The notes under the pieces are model-generated. The model was not told the origin of the DNA. It saw only the letters and a list, made by a program, of their open reading frames with translations, and ran no database searches. Made by a program: the position numbers and the translations under genes. A stretch of DNA of 37,649 nt from Psychroflexus sp. MES1-P1E (GTDB lineage Bacteria; Bacteroidota; Bacteroidia; Flavobacteriales; Flavobacteriaceae), in NCBI RefSeq assembly GCF_002836055.1, contig NZ_PJBS01000147.1, forward strand, positions 1 to 37,649, in the 5' to 3' direction. Each line of letters starts with the position of its first letter. Within the stretch, counting starts at the first letter, position 1. This document shows, one piece after another, positions 17,521 to 26,067 of the stretch.

Positions 17521-19038
17521 ATGGATACGAAAGTAAGAGTGAGATTTGCCCCAAGTCCAACAGGGCCACTTCATATTGGAGGCGTAAGAACTGCTTTGTA
17601 TAACTACTTGTTTGCCAAAAAACACCAAGGTGATTTTCTACTAAGAATTGAAGACACCGACCAAAACCGATTTGTAGAGGGTGCAGAGCAGTATATTAAA
17701 GAAACTTTGGAATGGTGTGGAATTCCATACGATGAAGGTCCAGGAAAGCCAGGAAATTGTGGGCCTTATAAGCAAAGTGATCGCAAGGAAATCTACGTGG
17801 AGCATGTAGATAAATTGATCCAAAGCAATAATGCTTATTACGCCTTTGACACCCCTGAAGACTTGGAGGTAAAGCGTAAAGAAGCAGAGCAAGACCACAC
17901 GAAATTCAGTTACGGACCAAAAAACAGGAATCAACTCAATAATTCCTTAACTCTTTCTGCGGAAGAGCTGCAGACTAAATTAGATAACAAGGAAGACTAT
18001 GTTATTCGTTTTAAGACAAAATCGTCTGTAACACTCTCTATTCATGACGAAATTAGAGGGTTTATAGAAGTGGATTCTGAAGTCCTAGATGATAAGGTTC
18101 TCTTTAAAAGCGACGGCTTGCCCACCTATCACTTAGCAAATATTGTCGATGACCATCTCATGAGAATTACACATGTAATTCGCGGAGAGGAATGGTTACC
18201 TTCACTACCCCTTCACATTTCTTTATACGAAGCTTTTGGTTGGGAGACTCCAAAATTTGCTCACTTACCTCTTATTTTGAAGCCAAGTGGAAAAGGAAAA
18301 TTGAGTAAACGAGATGGAGATCAACTTGGGTTTCCTGTATTTCCTTTAGAATGGAAAGATCCTAAAACAGAAGCTATTTCTTCGGGATATCGCGATGAAG
18401 GATTTTTTCCAGAAACCTTAGTTAATATGTTGGCCTTACTAGGTTGGAATGATGGAACCGAAAAAGAATTTTTTTCTATCAAAGAGCTTACAGAATCTTT
18501 TGAACTGGAAAGGGTTCATAAATCTGGAGCTAAGTTTGATCCTGAAAAAACAGAATGGTTTCAGCATCACTATATGCAAGAAATGGCTGTCTCCAAATTG
18601 GTTCAGGAGTTTTCAATAATCCTGAAGGACAAGGGAGTAGATGTTCAACAAGCTTACGTGGAGGAAGTCGTTGAAAAAATACGGGAAAGAGCTGCGTTTG
18701 TATCAGAATTTTGGGAGTTGTCTTCTTTTTACTTTGAATCGCCCAAAGAATTTGATTCGAAATCGGCTAAAAAAGCCTGGAAAAATGATTCACAAGAATG
18801 GATGCGAGCTTTAATCGGAAAGCTGGAAAGTATTGAAGATTTTTCTCAAATCCATGTTCAGAGTGAAGTCAAAGAATGGATCAACACCCAAGGTCTAAGT
18901 TTTGGTAAAATCATGCAACCCTTAAGGCTTGCTTTGGTAGGCGCTATGAGTGGACCTGATGTTTTTCATATCGCTGCTTCTATCGGTAAAGAGGACAGCA
19001 TAACTAGACTGAATTATGCCATTGAGAAATTGGCTTAA
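17521..19038 (+). CDS. gltX: glutamyl-tRNA synthetase
   Basis: Charges tRNA-Glu with glutamate. The 505-residue class I synthetase has the HIGH-type signature APSPTGPLHIGGVRTALYN near residues 10-28 and the KMSKS-type loop GKGKLSKRDGD near 260. LLRIEDTDQNR and LPTYHLANIVDDHLM are also typical. The long form of the loop insert DQLGFPVFPLEWKDP is common in Bacteroidota. The C-terminal helical anticodon-binding domain is complete. The start is ATG at 17521 after AACAGAAG. Confidence 0.96.
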   Translation: MDTKVRVRFAPSPTGPLHIGGVRTALYNYLFAKKHQGDFLLRIEDTDQNRFVEGAEQYIKETLEWCGIPYDEGPGKPGNCGPYKQSDRKEIYVEHVDKLIQSNNAYYAFDTPEDLEVKRKEAEQDHTKFSYGPKNRNQLNNSLTLSAEELQTKLDNKEDYVIRFKTKSSVTLSIHDEIRGFIEVDSEVLDDKVLFKSDGLPTYHLANIVDDHLMRITHVIRGEEWLPSLPLHISLYEAFGWETPKFAHLPLILKPSGKGKLSKRDGDQLGFPVFPLEWKDPKTEAISSGYRDEGFFPETLVNMLALLGWNDGTEKEFFSIKELTESFELERVHKSGAKFDPEKTEWFQHHYMQEMAVSKLVQEFSIILKDKGVDVQQAYVEEVVEKIRERAAFVSEFWELSSFYFESPKEFDSKSAKKAWKNDSQEWMRALIGKLESIEDFSQIHVQSEVKEWINTQGLSFGKIMQPLRLALVGAMSGPDVFHIAASIGKEDSITRLNYAIEKLA

Positions 19039-19108
19039 TCTTTTAGTTATTCAGTGCAATACAGTCGAAAAAGGTTTATTTTTATATAAAAATTTATAAC
19101 TAATTATT

Positions 19109-20050
19109 ATGGAAACATTTGTAGGTATTTTTATAGTGGTAATTGTTTTTTTTATCATTGTCAGTGGAATTTTTACAGTGAAGCAACAAACAGCAGCTTT
19201 GGTGGAACGCTTCGGGAAATTTTTGAGTATAAGGAATTCAGGACTGCATTTTAAAGTTCCATTAGTGGACCGTATTGCAGGGAAAATCAATCTTAAAATT
19301 CAGCAACTGGATGTCAATATAGAGACTAAAACCAAAGATGATGTGTTTGTTAATCTTAAAGTGTCGGTTCAGTACCAAGTGACTCGATCTAAAATCTACG
19401 ATGCCTTTTATAAACTAGAGAGCCCAAGTGCTCAAATTACATCTTATGTTTTTGACGTGGTTCGAGCGGAAGTGCCAAAAATGAAATTGGACGATGTTTT
19501 TGTCCGTAAAGACGATGTTGCAAATGCTGTAAAGTCAGAACTTAACGATGCTATGCTAGATTATGGTTATGACATCATAAGAACGCTTGTTACAGACATT
19601 GATCCCGATGATAAGGTAAAGGAATCTATGAACCGAATTAATGCCTCAGAACGAGAAAAAATAGCAGCTGAGTTTGAAGGTGAAACAGAGCGAATTAAAA
19701 TCGTTGCTGTAGCCAGAGCCGAAGCAGAAAGCAAACGACTCCAAGGGCAAGGGATTGCAGATCAACGTAGAGAAATAGCTAGAGGTCTCGAGGAAAGTGT
19801 TGAGGTGCTTAACAAAGTAGGAATTAACTCTCAGGAAGCTTCAGCTTTAATTGTGGTGACTCAACATTATGACACCCTTCAATCTATAGGAAGCCAAACC
19901 AACTCCAACCTTATTCTTATGCCAAATTCTCCTGAAGCGGGAAGCAATATGCTAAACGACATGATTGCTTCTTTTACCGCCGCTAGTCAGATTGGTGATG
20001 AGATGAAAAAGCAAAATGATCGCAAAGCGATTCAAGGAAAATCGGATTAA
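19109..20050 (+). CDS. SPFH/stomatin-family membrane protein
   Basis: 313 residues. A single N-terminal membrane helix (about 5-25) is followed by the SPFH domain: TVKQQTAALVERFGKFLSI, SGLHFKVPLVDRI, and the conserved MKLDDVFVRKDDV. A charged helical coiled coil with ASEREKIAAEFEGETERIK and AEAESKRLQGQGIADQR follows. Family members form oligomeric rings that organise membrane microdomains. It is a single gene downstream of gltX, with a strong terminator. No NfeD partner is adjacent, which favours the stomatin/HflK-like type. Confidence 0.9.
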   Translation: METFVGIFIVVIVFFIIVSGIFTVKQQTAALVERFGKFLSIRNSGLHFKVPLVDRIAGKINLKIQQLDVNIETKTKDDVFVNLKVSVQYQVTRSKIYDAFYKLESPSAQITSYVFDVVRAEVPKMKLDDVFVRKDDVANAVKSELNDAMLDYGYDIIRTLVTDIDPDDKVKESMNRINASEREKIAAEFEGETERIKIVAVARAEAESKRLQGQGIADQRREIARGLEESVEVLNKVGINSQEASALIVVTQHYDTLQSIGSQTNSNLILMPNSPEAGSNMLNDMIASFTAASQIGDEMKKQNDRKAIQGKSD

Positions 20051-20071
20051 ATATAAAAGTTAGGTAGACAT

Positions 20072-20116
20072 ACATTAAAAAAGGCTTGTGAAATTTTCAC
20101 AAGCCTTTTTTAATGT
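20072..20116. terminator. strong bidirectional terminator after the SPFH gene
   Basis: Two 22-base arms are perfectly complementary around a single central base (ACATTAAAAAAGGCTTGTG... and its complement). The GC core GGCTTGTG/CACAAGCC is followed by TTTTTT in both directions. Confidence 0.9.
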
Positions 20117-20128
20117 CTAAAACTATTC

Positions 20129-20307
20129 ATACCAATTTAGTTTTTAAATGATGCATTAAAAATTATACTACAACGTAGCTCAGCATAGATTTTTTACTTA
20201 GCTGATTAGAAATATATGCATAATAATAGTTTTGGTTCTATTTTATCACGATTTGTAAGTGAAAAAGAAACGGATTTTATCCGACATTTGAATGCTAAAT
20301 AAGTATA
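20129..20307 (-). repeat. MITE-like intergenic repeat, copy D (reverse orientation)
   Basis: Begins ATACCAATTTAG, the family's end sequence. It contains TTATACTACAACGTAGCTCAGC, which matches the complement of copy A's inner block (ACTACGACGTAGCTCA), then GAAACGGATTTTATCCGACA near the far end. The right boundary is approximate. It lies between the terminator and the DUF6327 gene, two genes that converge. Confidence 0.6.
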
Positions 20308-20311
20308 AAAC

Positions 20312-20527
20312 TCATAGTCCAAACTTTCTCAATATTTGAGTTCCTATTTTAGCATAAACAGCTTTCTGGCCAAAATAAGAAATAAACTCAGCTATAATAT
20401 TTGTAAACGAAAAAGCACGCCTGATATACACTAAATCAATATTAGCTTTTTGCTTACTAATTTGAGTTTTGAGTTTAAGAATCTTTAGATCCTTATCGAT
20501 TTCCTTAAATGAATTGTATTTCTTCAT
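20312..20527 (-). CDS. small DUF6327-like protein
   Basis: 71 residues, basic, starting MKKYNSFKEIDKDLKILKLK, with a mixed amphipathic C-terminal half (AFSFTNIIAEFISYFGQKA). This is the third member of a recurring flavobacterial trio (YtxH-like, holin-like, DUF6327). Its start overlaps the stop of the holin-like gene as TGATG. Function is unknown; envelope or stress roles are inferred from the partners. Confidence 0.7.
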   Translation of the reverse strand: MKKYNSFKEIDKDLKILKLKTQISKQKANIDLVYIRRAFSFTNIIAEFISYFGQKAVYAKIGTQILRKFGL

Positions 20528-20928
20528 CAGTCTGAAGTTTCAGTTTCTTCAAATTCTTTTTTTAACTCCTCGTCTAAATCAGTACCTGAGCTTAAAAGGC
20601 TATTTAAGAAAGAAAACACTGGTTTTTCCAATAATTTTTTTCCGAAGATACTTACGATAATAAGTATTATACCATAGAAACCTCCAACTATAAAAAAACC
20701 ATAAGACACCGATCCCAATTTATCACCTATCAAAAAGGCAAAACCCAAAGACACAAAAAAGAGTACTAAAATTAAGATTCCTACTTTAAGTACAAAACGT
20801 CCTCCACTGACTATACTTAAGGCGGATTTCTTAAAGAGATCAAGCCTGTAAAATTCAATGGAATTTTTTATGACATCCTTGGTATCTTGAGATAAGTTAT
20901 CAAAGTGATCACCTAAATGATTCTCCAT
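20527..20928 (-). CDS. phage-holin-like (holin-X superfamily) membrane protein
   Basis: 133 residues. An N-terminal amphipathic region (FDNLSQDTKDVIKNSIEFYRLDLFKK) precedes two membrane hairpin helices at about 42-70 and 74-98, then an acidic tail (EELKKEFEETE). This matches the Phage_holin_3_6-type proteins encoded in bacterial chromosomes beside YtxH genes; it need not be a true holin. It sits 16 bp after the YtxH-like gene and overlaps the DUF6327 gene. Confidence 0.75.
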   Translation of the reverse strand: MENHLGDHFDNLSQDTKDVIKNSIEFYRLDLFKKSALSIVSGGRFVLKVGILILVLFFVSLGFAFLIGDKLGSVSYGFFIVGGFYGIILIIVSIFGKKLLEKPVFSFLNSLLSSGTDLDEELKKEFEETETSD

Positions 20929-20944
20929 AAAGAAATTTTAAGGA

Positions 20945-21289
20945 TTATTTATTCTTCAATTCTTTTTGAAGATTAGAATTTTTCTTTTTCAATTGGTCCA
21001 ATTCACTTTCAAGTTTGCTTAGCATTCCATCAGCTTTAGTACTAGCATTAGAAAAAGTTTTATCTAACTTTTCCTCGATGCTTTTTTTTGCTTCTTCAGA
21101 AAAAGCAGACAGATGAGAAGATGTTTCCTTATACTTCTTATTTAAGTTTTCTTGTAGATGATCTGCTTCATCTTTCAATTGTTTTCTAGTTTTTTTTCCA
21201 CTTTGTGGTGCATACAATAATCCTAAACCTACTCCGAGAGCTGTACCGGTTATTAGTGCTAAAATTGTATTTCCTGTCTTATTTCCCAT
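20945..21289 (-). CDS. YtxH domain-containing protein
   Basis: 114 residues. A glycine-rich N-terminal membrane segment, ALITGTALGVGLGLLYAPQSGKKTR (residues 11-35), is the YtxH signature; the rest is a coiled coil. YtxH proteins are general-stress-associated in Firmicutes. In Bacteroidota they lead the small operon seen here. It is the first gene of the leftward trio. Confidence 0.85.
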   Translation of the reverse strand: MGNKTGNTILALITGTALGVGLGLLYAPQSGKKTRKQLKDEADHLQENLNKKYKETSSHLSAFSEEAKKSIEEKLDKTFSNASTKADGMLSKLESELDQLKKKNSNLQKELKNK

Positions 21290-21384
21290 TTTATTAATGT
21301 TTTATTAATATTAGTTTTAAATTTAAGGAGAACCTAGAGTTATCCCTGTTAATAACCGGTTAATAAATGATTTAACTCAAAAAT

Positions 21385-22923
21385 TTAAGACTCTAGCCAC
21401 GTCTTAAAATCGATTTCTTTTTGTATAATAGCTTTTACTTCAGACATAGGAACACGCTGTTGCTCCATCGTATCTCGATGGCGAATAGTCACACAATGAT
21501 CTTCTTTGGTCTCATGATCTACAGTGATACAAAACGGAGTTCCTGCTGCATCTTGTCTCCTGTAACGTCTCCCTACAGCATCCTTTTCATCATAAACAAC
21601 ATTGAAATCCCATTGCAACTCTTTAAGAAGTTCTTTTGCAATTTCTGGTAAGCCATCTTTCTTCAATAGTGGAAACACAGCCGCTTTTACGGGGGCAAGT
21701 ATAGAAGGGAGCTTTAATACGGTTCTTGAACTACCGTCCTTAAGAGTTTCCTCCTGTAAAGCACTCGAAAAAACAGCTAGAAACATTCTATCTAAACCTA
21801 TTGAGGTTTCAATGACATAAGGCACATAATTTTCACCAAGCTCTGGGTCATAAAATTGAAGTTTTTTTCCAGAAAGATTTTCATGCGCTTTAAGGTCAAA
21901 ATCTGTTCTTGAGTGGATCCCTTCCAATTCCTTAAAGCCAAAAGGGAAATTGAATTCAATATCGGTAGCAGCATTGGCATAATGCGCCATCTTTTCGTGA
22001 TCATGGAACCTGTAATTCTCTTCACCGAGATTTAAAGATTGGTGCCATTTTGTTCTTAACACTTTCCAGTGTTCAAACCATTTGAGTTCTTCTCCCGGGC
22101 GAACAAAATATTGCATTTCCATTTGTTCAAATTCCCGTTGGCGAAATATAAACTGTCTAGCGACGATCTCATTTCTAAAGGCTTTTCCAATTTGGGCAAT
22201 CCCAAAAGGGATTTTTAGCCTCCCCGATTTTTGGACATTGGCAAAATTCACAAAAATTCCTTGGGCAGTCTCTGGCCTTAAATAGAGATCGGTTGCCGAT
22301 TCTGCAGAAGCGCCCAACTTGGTGCCAAACATCAAGTTGAATTGCCTCACTTTGGTCCAGTCTCTTGATCCGCTCACCGGGCAGGCAATTTCCAGCTCTT
22401 CGATAAGGGCTTTGACATCTTCTAAATCTTCATTGGTTAATGAAGTCGCTAATCGCGTTAAGATTTCTTTGGATTGAGATCTGTACTTTACAACTCTAGG
22501 ATGAGTATTTACAAATTCAGCTTCATCGAAAGCATCTCCAAAACGCTTTTTGGCTTTTGCAATTTCCTTTTGTGCCTTTTGTTCTATCTTTTCGACATAG
22601 TCTTCGACCAAAACATCTGCCCTGTATCTTTTTTTAGAATCTTTATTATCGATCATAGGATCATTAAAAGCATCTACGTGACCAGACGCTTTCCATGTGT
22701 TGGGGTGCATGAGGATTGCAGCATCTAAGCCGACTACCTCTTCATGAAGGTGGACCATACTTTTCCACCAATAAGCTTTAATGTTGTTTTTGAGTTCAAC
22801 TCCATTTTGTCCATAATCATAAACAGCACTTAAGCCATCATAGATTTCACTGGAGGAAAATATATATCCATACTCCTTAGCATGGGATATTACGTGTTTG
22901 AATTTATCTTGCTCTTTTGCCAT
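21385..22923 (-). CDS. glyS: glycyl-tRNA synthetase (dimeric, class II)
   Basis: Charges tRNA-Gly. The 512-residue product is the single-chain alpha2 type. Class II motifs are visible: LRPETAQGIFVNFANVQ, IGKAFRNEIVARQFIFRQREFEQMEMQYF, and IETSIGLDRMFLAVFSSAL (motif 3). The C-terminal anticodon-binding domain begins VKAAVFPLLKKDG and contains RRYRRQDAAGTPFCITVDH. A TACTTTTG element lies only 4 bp before the ATG, hinting at a very short or absent leader. The gene is leftward and diverges from comF. Confidence 0.96.
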   Translation of the reverse strand: MAKEQDKFKHVISHAKEYGYIFSSSEIYDGLSAVYDYGQNGVELKNNIKAYWWKSMVHLHEEVVGLDAAILMHPNTWKASGHVDAFNDPMIDNKDSKKRYRADVLVEDYVEKIEQKAQKEIAKAKKRFGDAFDEAEFVNTHPRVVKYRSQSKEILTRLATSLTNEDLEDVKALIEELEIACPVSGSRDWTKVRQFNLMFGTKLGASAESATDLYLRPETAQGIFVNFANVQKSGRLKIPFGIAQIGKAFRNEIVARQFIFRQREFEQMEMQYFVRPGEELKWFEHWKVLRTKWHQSLNLGEENYRFHDHEKMAHYANAATDIEFNFPFGFKELEGIHSRTDFDLKAHENLSGKKLQFYDPELGENYVPYVIETSIGLDRMFLAVFSSALQEETLKDGSSRTVLKLPSILAPVKAAVFPLLKKDGLPEIAKELLKELQWDFNVVYDEKDAVGRRYRRQDAAGTPFCITVDHETKEDHCVTIRHRDTMEQQRVPMSEVKAIIQKEIDFKTWLES

Positions 22924-22927
22924 ACCA

Positions 22928-22935
22928 CAAAAGTA
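22928..22935 (-). promoter_or_regulatory. putative -7 promoter element at the glyS start
   Basis: On the minus strand the sequence is TACTTTTG (TAnnTTTG), separated from the glyS ATG by four bases. Transcription starting about 7 bp downstream would begin at or within the start codon. An AAAACGC/GCGTTTT hairpin (about 22938-22962) lies directly upstream. Confidence 0.35.
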
Positions 22936-23065
22936 AAAAAACGCTTCTTGATAATGCGTTTTCGACTGTAAATTATTGACACTTTATATGTTGAGGTTCT
23001 CCCTTCTTCTATTTTTATTCTGAAATGATTTTTTCTTTAACTTTAATAAATTAATTTATCTACAG

Positions 23066-23746
23066 ATGTTTAAGGACTTTAAAAACTTATTATTTCCCAA
23101 ACTCTGTGCTTGCTGTGATCAAGTCTTACTGAAAGAAGAAGCATTTATATGTACATTTTGTAGGCATGAACTACCGCTTTACGCCAACTTTTTTGATGGC
23201 CATCACGATTTGCATAAGATCCTTTACGGCAGGGTTCAACTCGAACGAGCTGCAAGTCTGTTCTATTTTGAAAAAAAGGGACCTATCCAAGCTTTAATTC
23301 ATGATTTAAAATACAGGGGCAATAAAGAACTGAGTTTTTACTTAGGCAGTTGGTTAGGAGAAATTTTGTTTGAAGCAGGTTGGAAAAGGAGTATTGATGT
23401 CGTTATTCCAGTTCCTCTTCATAGACAGCGGATGAGAGAAAGAGGCTATAACCAAGTAGAAGGTTTTGGAAAAGCTATTGCTGAAAAGCTTTCGGCGAAG
23501 TATATAAATACCATCTTAAAAAGACGATCCAATTCCAAAACTCAGGTATTCAAAAGCCGAACGGCGAGGTCTGACGTTATCGGCAATAATTTCTATGCAG
23601 AACATCTGCAAGAGCTCTCCGGTCAACATATACTACTTGTGGATGATTTGGTAACTACTGGAGCCACCTTAGAAGCCTGCTATTTAGCTTTGAATGAGGC
23701 TGAGCGTATAAAACTAAACATTGCAACGATGGCCATTACTAAATAA
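23066..23746 (+). CDS. ComF family phosphoribosyltransferase-like protein
   Basis: 226 residues. An N-terminal double-cysteine zinc region (LCACCDQ at 13-19, CTFC at 31-34) is followed by a phosphoribosyltransferase domain: VIPVPLHRQRMRERGYNQVE and the PRPP-binding loop ILLVDDLVTTGATLEAC. ComF proteins are associated with DNA uptake in naturally competent bacteria; a direct role here is unproven. It is followed 46 bp later by the Ig-like lipoprotein gene. Confidence 0.9.
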   Translation: MFKDFKNLLFPKLCACCDQVLLKEEAFICTFCRHELPLYANFFDGHHDLHKILYGRVQLERAASLFYFEKKGPIQALIHDLKYRGNKELSFYLGSWLGEILFEAGWKRSIDVVIPVPLHRQRMRERGYNQVEGFGKAIAEKLSAKYINTILKRRSNSKTQVFKSRTARSDVIGNNFYAEHLQELSGQHILLVDDLVTTGATLEACYLALNEAERIKLNIATMAITK

Positions 23747-23792
23747 TAAAATCTATATTTTATTGTTTCTTTGTATAAAATAATTCCCAAAA

Positions 23793-25403
23793 ATGAGAGT
23801 TCACTTTTCACGACTAACAGTGTGTATTGTATTAGTTTCTATTTTTTCCTCTTGTGCCCAAAGAGGACGACCAGATGGTGGACCCAGAGACCTAGATCCC
23901 CCAAAATTTGTGAATTCTATCCCAGAAAATTATACGACCAATTATAAAAAAAATCAGGTTATTATCAACTTCGATGAATTTGTGAAATTGGAAGATGCTA
24001 GTCAGAAAATTTTCTTTTCACCTCCTATAGAACCCCGTCCTAGGATCTTTCCTATGGGACAGGCCAGTAGAAATGTAAGGCTGGATATTTCTAGAGATTC
24101 GCTAGAAGAAAACACCACCTACACTGTCAATTTTGGAAAAAGCATAGAAGATAATAACGAAGGCAATAAACTCCCTTATTTTAAATATGTGTTTTCCACA
24201 GGTAACTATGTGGACTCGCTTCAAGTAGAGGGCAATGTGTTTGATGCTTTCAGCAGAATATCTGATGAAAATATTTCTGTAATGCTTTATGCTTTAGATT
24301 CGAACTATACGGATTCTCTTGTTTATGAAGGCAAACCGAGATATATTTCTTTTGTTAGAGATTCGACCTCCTTGTTTAGTGTGGATAATATAAAGCCGGG
24401 GAATTATAAAATGGTGGCGATCTCCGATAAGAATAACAACTATAAATTTGATCCTGTTCAAGATAAAATAGGATTTGTAAGTGATACCGTTAAAATTCCT
24501 TCAGATCAACTCTACGATATTCTTGTCTTTAAAGAAGAGCTAGAGTTTGAAGCGGTAAGACCAAAGCAGGTCTCCAAGCAACAGTTTGAATTTGGTTTTA
24601 AGGGAACTCTTGAAGACTATAAGATCGATTTGATTTCTGAGGCGCCCGAAGATTTTAAGGCTATGTACTTTAGGGATAAAGAAACCGATACCGTTCATTA
24701 TTGGTATAAACCCTATCTGGAAAAGGACAGCTTGTTGTTTACCTTTAGGAATCAAGGCCGTATAGATACGTTGGAACTCAGGCCAAAGCAAATTGAAGAA
24801 GACTCTTTAAAAATTTCAGAAGTAACTATTAAAAAGAACAAATTGCTAGCCGATTTTAAACTCAAAGCAAACACCCCGATAGTTGGCTTCGAAAAAGACT
24901 CCATTAGCTTCATCAATCAAGACTCCTTAGCTATCGATTTCGAGTTAACTTTAGATACGTTGTATAACCAACTGACTTTCAAATTTGAAAAAGAAGAGAA
25001 AAAATCTTATAAAATAGACCTGTTACCAGGCGCTATTACTGATTTTTTTGAGACTCAAAATGATAGCTTAAGCTATAGATACAGCACAAAGGCATTGGCA
25101 GACTTTGGAAATCTCAATCTCACCATCACCAATATTGAAGAATTTCCCATTATTGTTGAATTGGTGAATGAGAAAGGGGACGTTGAATCTACAGTATACG
25201 AAACCGAAAAATCCACGGTTAATTTCAAATTGATTACGCCGGGGTCTTACTTCATAAGACTGGTATATGATAAAAACGCCAATGGGAAATGGGATACAGG
25301 AAACTTTCTGAAAAGGGTAAACCCCGAACCTGTCCTCTACGAAGCACAGCCAGTTGAAATTCGCGCCAATTGGGATGTGCAGTTAAGTATTACTCTATAT
25401 TAG
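23793..25403 (+). CDS. Ig-like (Big_5) domain lipoprotein
   Basis: 536 residues. The signal ends in lipobox I-F-S-S-C (Cys at 21), then AQRGRPDGGPRDLDPPKF, the family's hallmark. The Big_5 domain spans about 35-130 (FVNSIPENYTTNYKKNQVIINFDEFV, TTYTVNFGKSIEDNNEGN). Further beta-rich domains follow, and the C-terminal FIRLVYDKNANGKWDTGNFL looks like a Ca2+-binding-type turn. It is probably an outer-surface lipoprotein. The last 226 bp and 21 bp downstream are duplicated at 31106-31352. Confidence 0.85.
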   Translation: MRVHFSRLTVCIVLVSIFSSCAQRGRPDGGPRDLDPPKFVNSIPENYTTNYKKNQVIINFDEFVKLEDASQKIFFSPPIEPRPRIFPMGQASRNVRLDISRDSLEENTTYTVNFGKSIEDNNEGNKLPYFKYVFSTGNYVDSLQVEGNVFDAFSRISDENISVMLYALDSNYTDSLVYEGKPRYISFVRDSTSLFSVDNIKPGNYKMVAISDKNNNYKFDPVQDKIGFVSDTVKIPSDQLYDILVFKEELEFEAVRPKQVSKQQFEFGFKGTLEDYKIDLISEAPEDFKAMYFRDKETDTVHYWYKPYLEKDSLLFTFRNQGRIDTLELRPKQIEEDSLKISEVTIKKNKLLADFKLKANTPIVGFEKDSISFINQDSLAIDFELTLDTLYNQLTFKFEKEEKKSYKIDLLPGAITDFFETQNDSLSYRYSTKALADFGNLNLTITNIEEFPIIVELVNEKGDVESTVYETEKSTVNFKLITPGSYFIRLVYDKNANGKWDTGNFLKRVNPEPVLYEAQPVEIRANWDVQLSITLY

Positions 25404-25424
25404 AATAGTCATGTCCAATTAGAC
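25178..25424 (+). repeat. 247-bp direct repeat, left copy
   Basis: Covers the 3' end of the Ig-like lipoprotein gene, its TAG stop and 21 bp beyond. It matches 31106-31352 with no gaps and six substitutions. The left copy belongs to the complete gene; the two copies bracket about 5.7 kb. Confidence 0.95.
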
Positions 25425-25438
25425 CTTGAATCCAGCTT

Positions 25439-25841
25439 ATTAAAAAGATAACACTAATTATATTAACTCTAATATCATTCTTGATTCAATCAAATAACAT
25501 TTATTCAAATTATGCTCAAGACGATATAGATCTTATTTGCTATGCAAAATGGCATATCGAATAAATAATGGTGTCTGGATAGAAAATCCGTCTACCCCTA
25601 AAATGAAAGAAAATAGTTTGATTATTTATTATTCTGATGGTAGAAGAGAGCAGAAGGAATGGATGGAAAGGATGCATCAAATAGTGGGAAATGGGAATAT
25701 TTAAAAGAAATAAAGTGTATTAAAGTAACAGATAAAGCTAATATTTAAAAAATAATATCGATCAGTGACTCTAATTTAGTTGTTTCAACGACTCAACATA
25801 AACAAGAAATCATAATAGGGTTAGAGTTTATCAAAAGATAA
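25439..25841 (+). pseudogene. decayed small secreted-protein gene
   Basis: Pieces in successive frames form one small exported protein. From 25439, KKITLIILTLISF...NNIYSNYAQDD reads as a signal peptide whose ATG has become ATT, running to DLICYAKWHIE and a stop. A second frame gives NGVWIENPSTPKMKENSLI and YYSDGR. The third (about 25661-25841) gives GKWEYLKEIKCIKVTDKANI, an in-frame stop, then KIISISDSNLVVSTTQHKQE to IIIGLEFIKR. The layout resembles lipocalin-like small Bacteroidota proteins, but I cannot name the family. The remaining gap to 26067 shows only a GTTATGT motif at 25931. Confidence 0.6.
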
Positions 25842-26067
25842 AAAAAGAGTATAACATCTTTTAAAATTAATTTAAATCACTATTTTTTTATTCCCTCCAA
25901 CACTAATTCGACTTACCATGCGCAAAACATGTTATGTACATTCTTAAAAACCTTGACAATGTTAATGGCAATCTAAATTTCGGGATATATTTATAGTTAT
26001 TAACTTCGCAAAAGTAGAAATTTGTGAAATTTTATCTGTTTTTAAGCTTTAAAAAAAATTCCATTAA

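Noticed and set aside
20527-20928. Holin-like gene as evidence of a prophage
   Set aside because: It sits in the standard YtxH/holin-like/DUF6327 chromosomal trio with no phage genes nearby.
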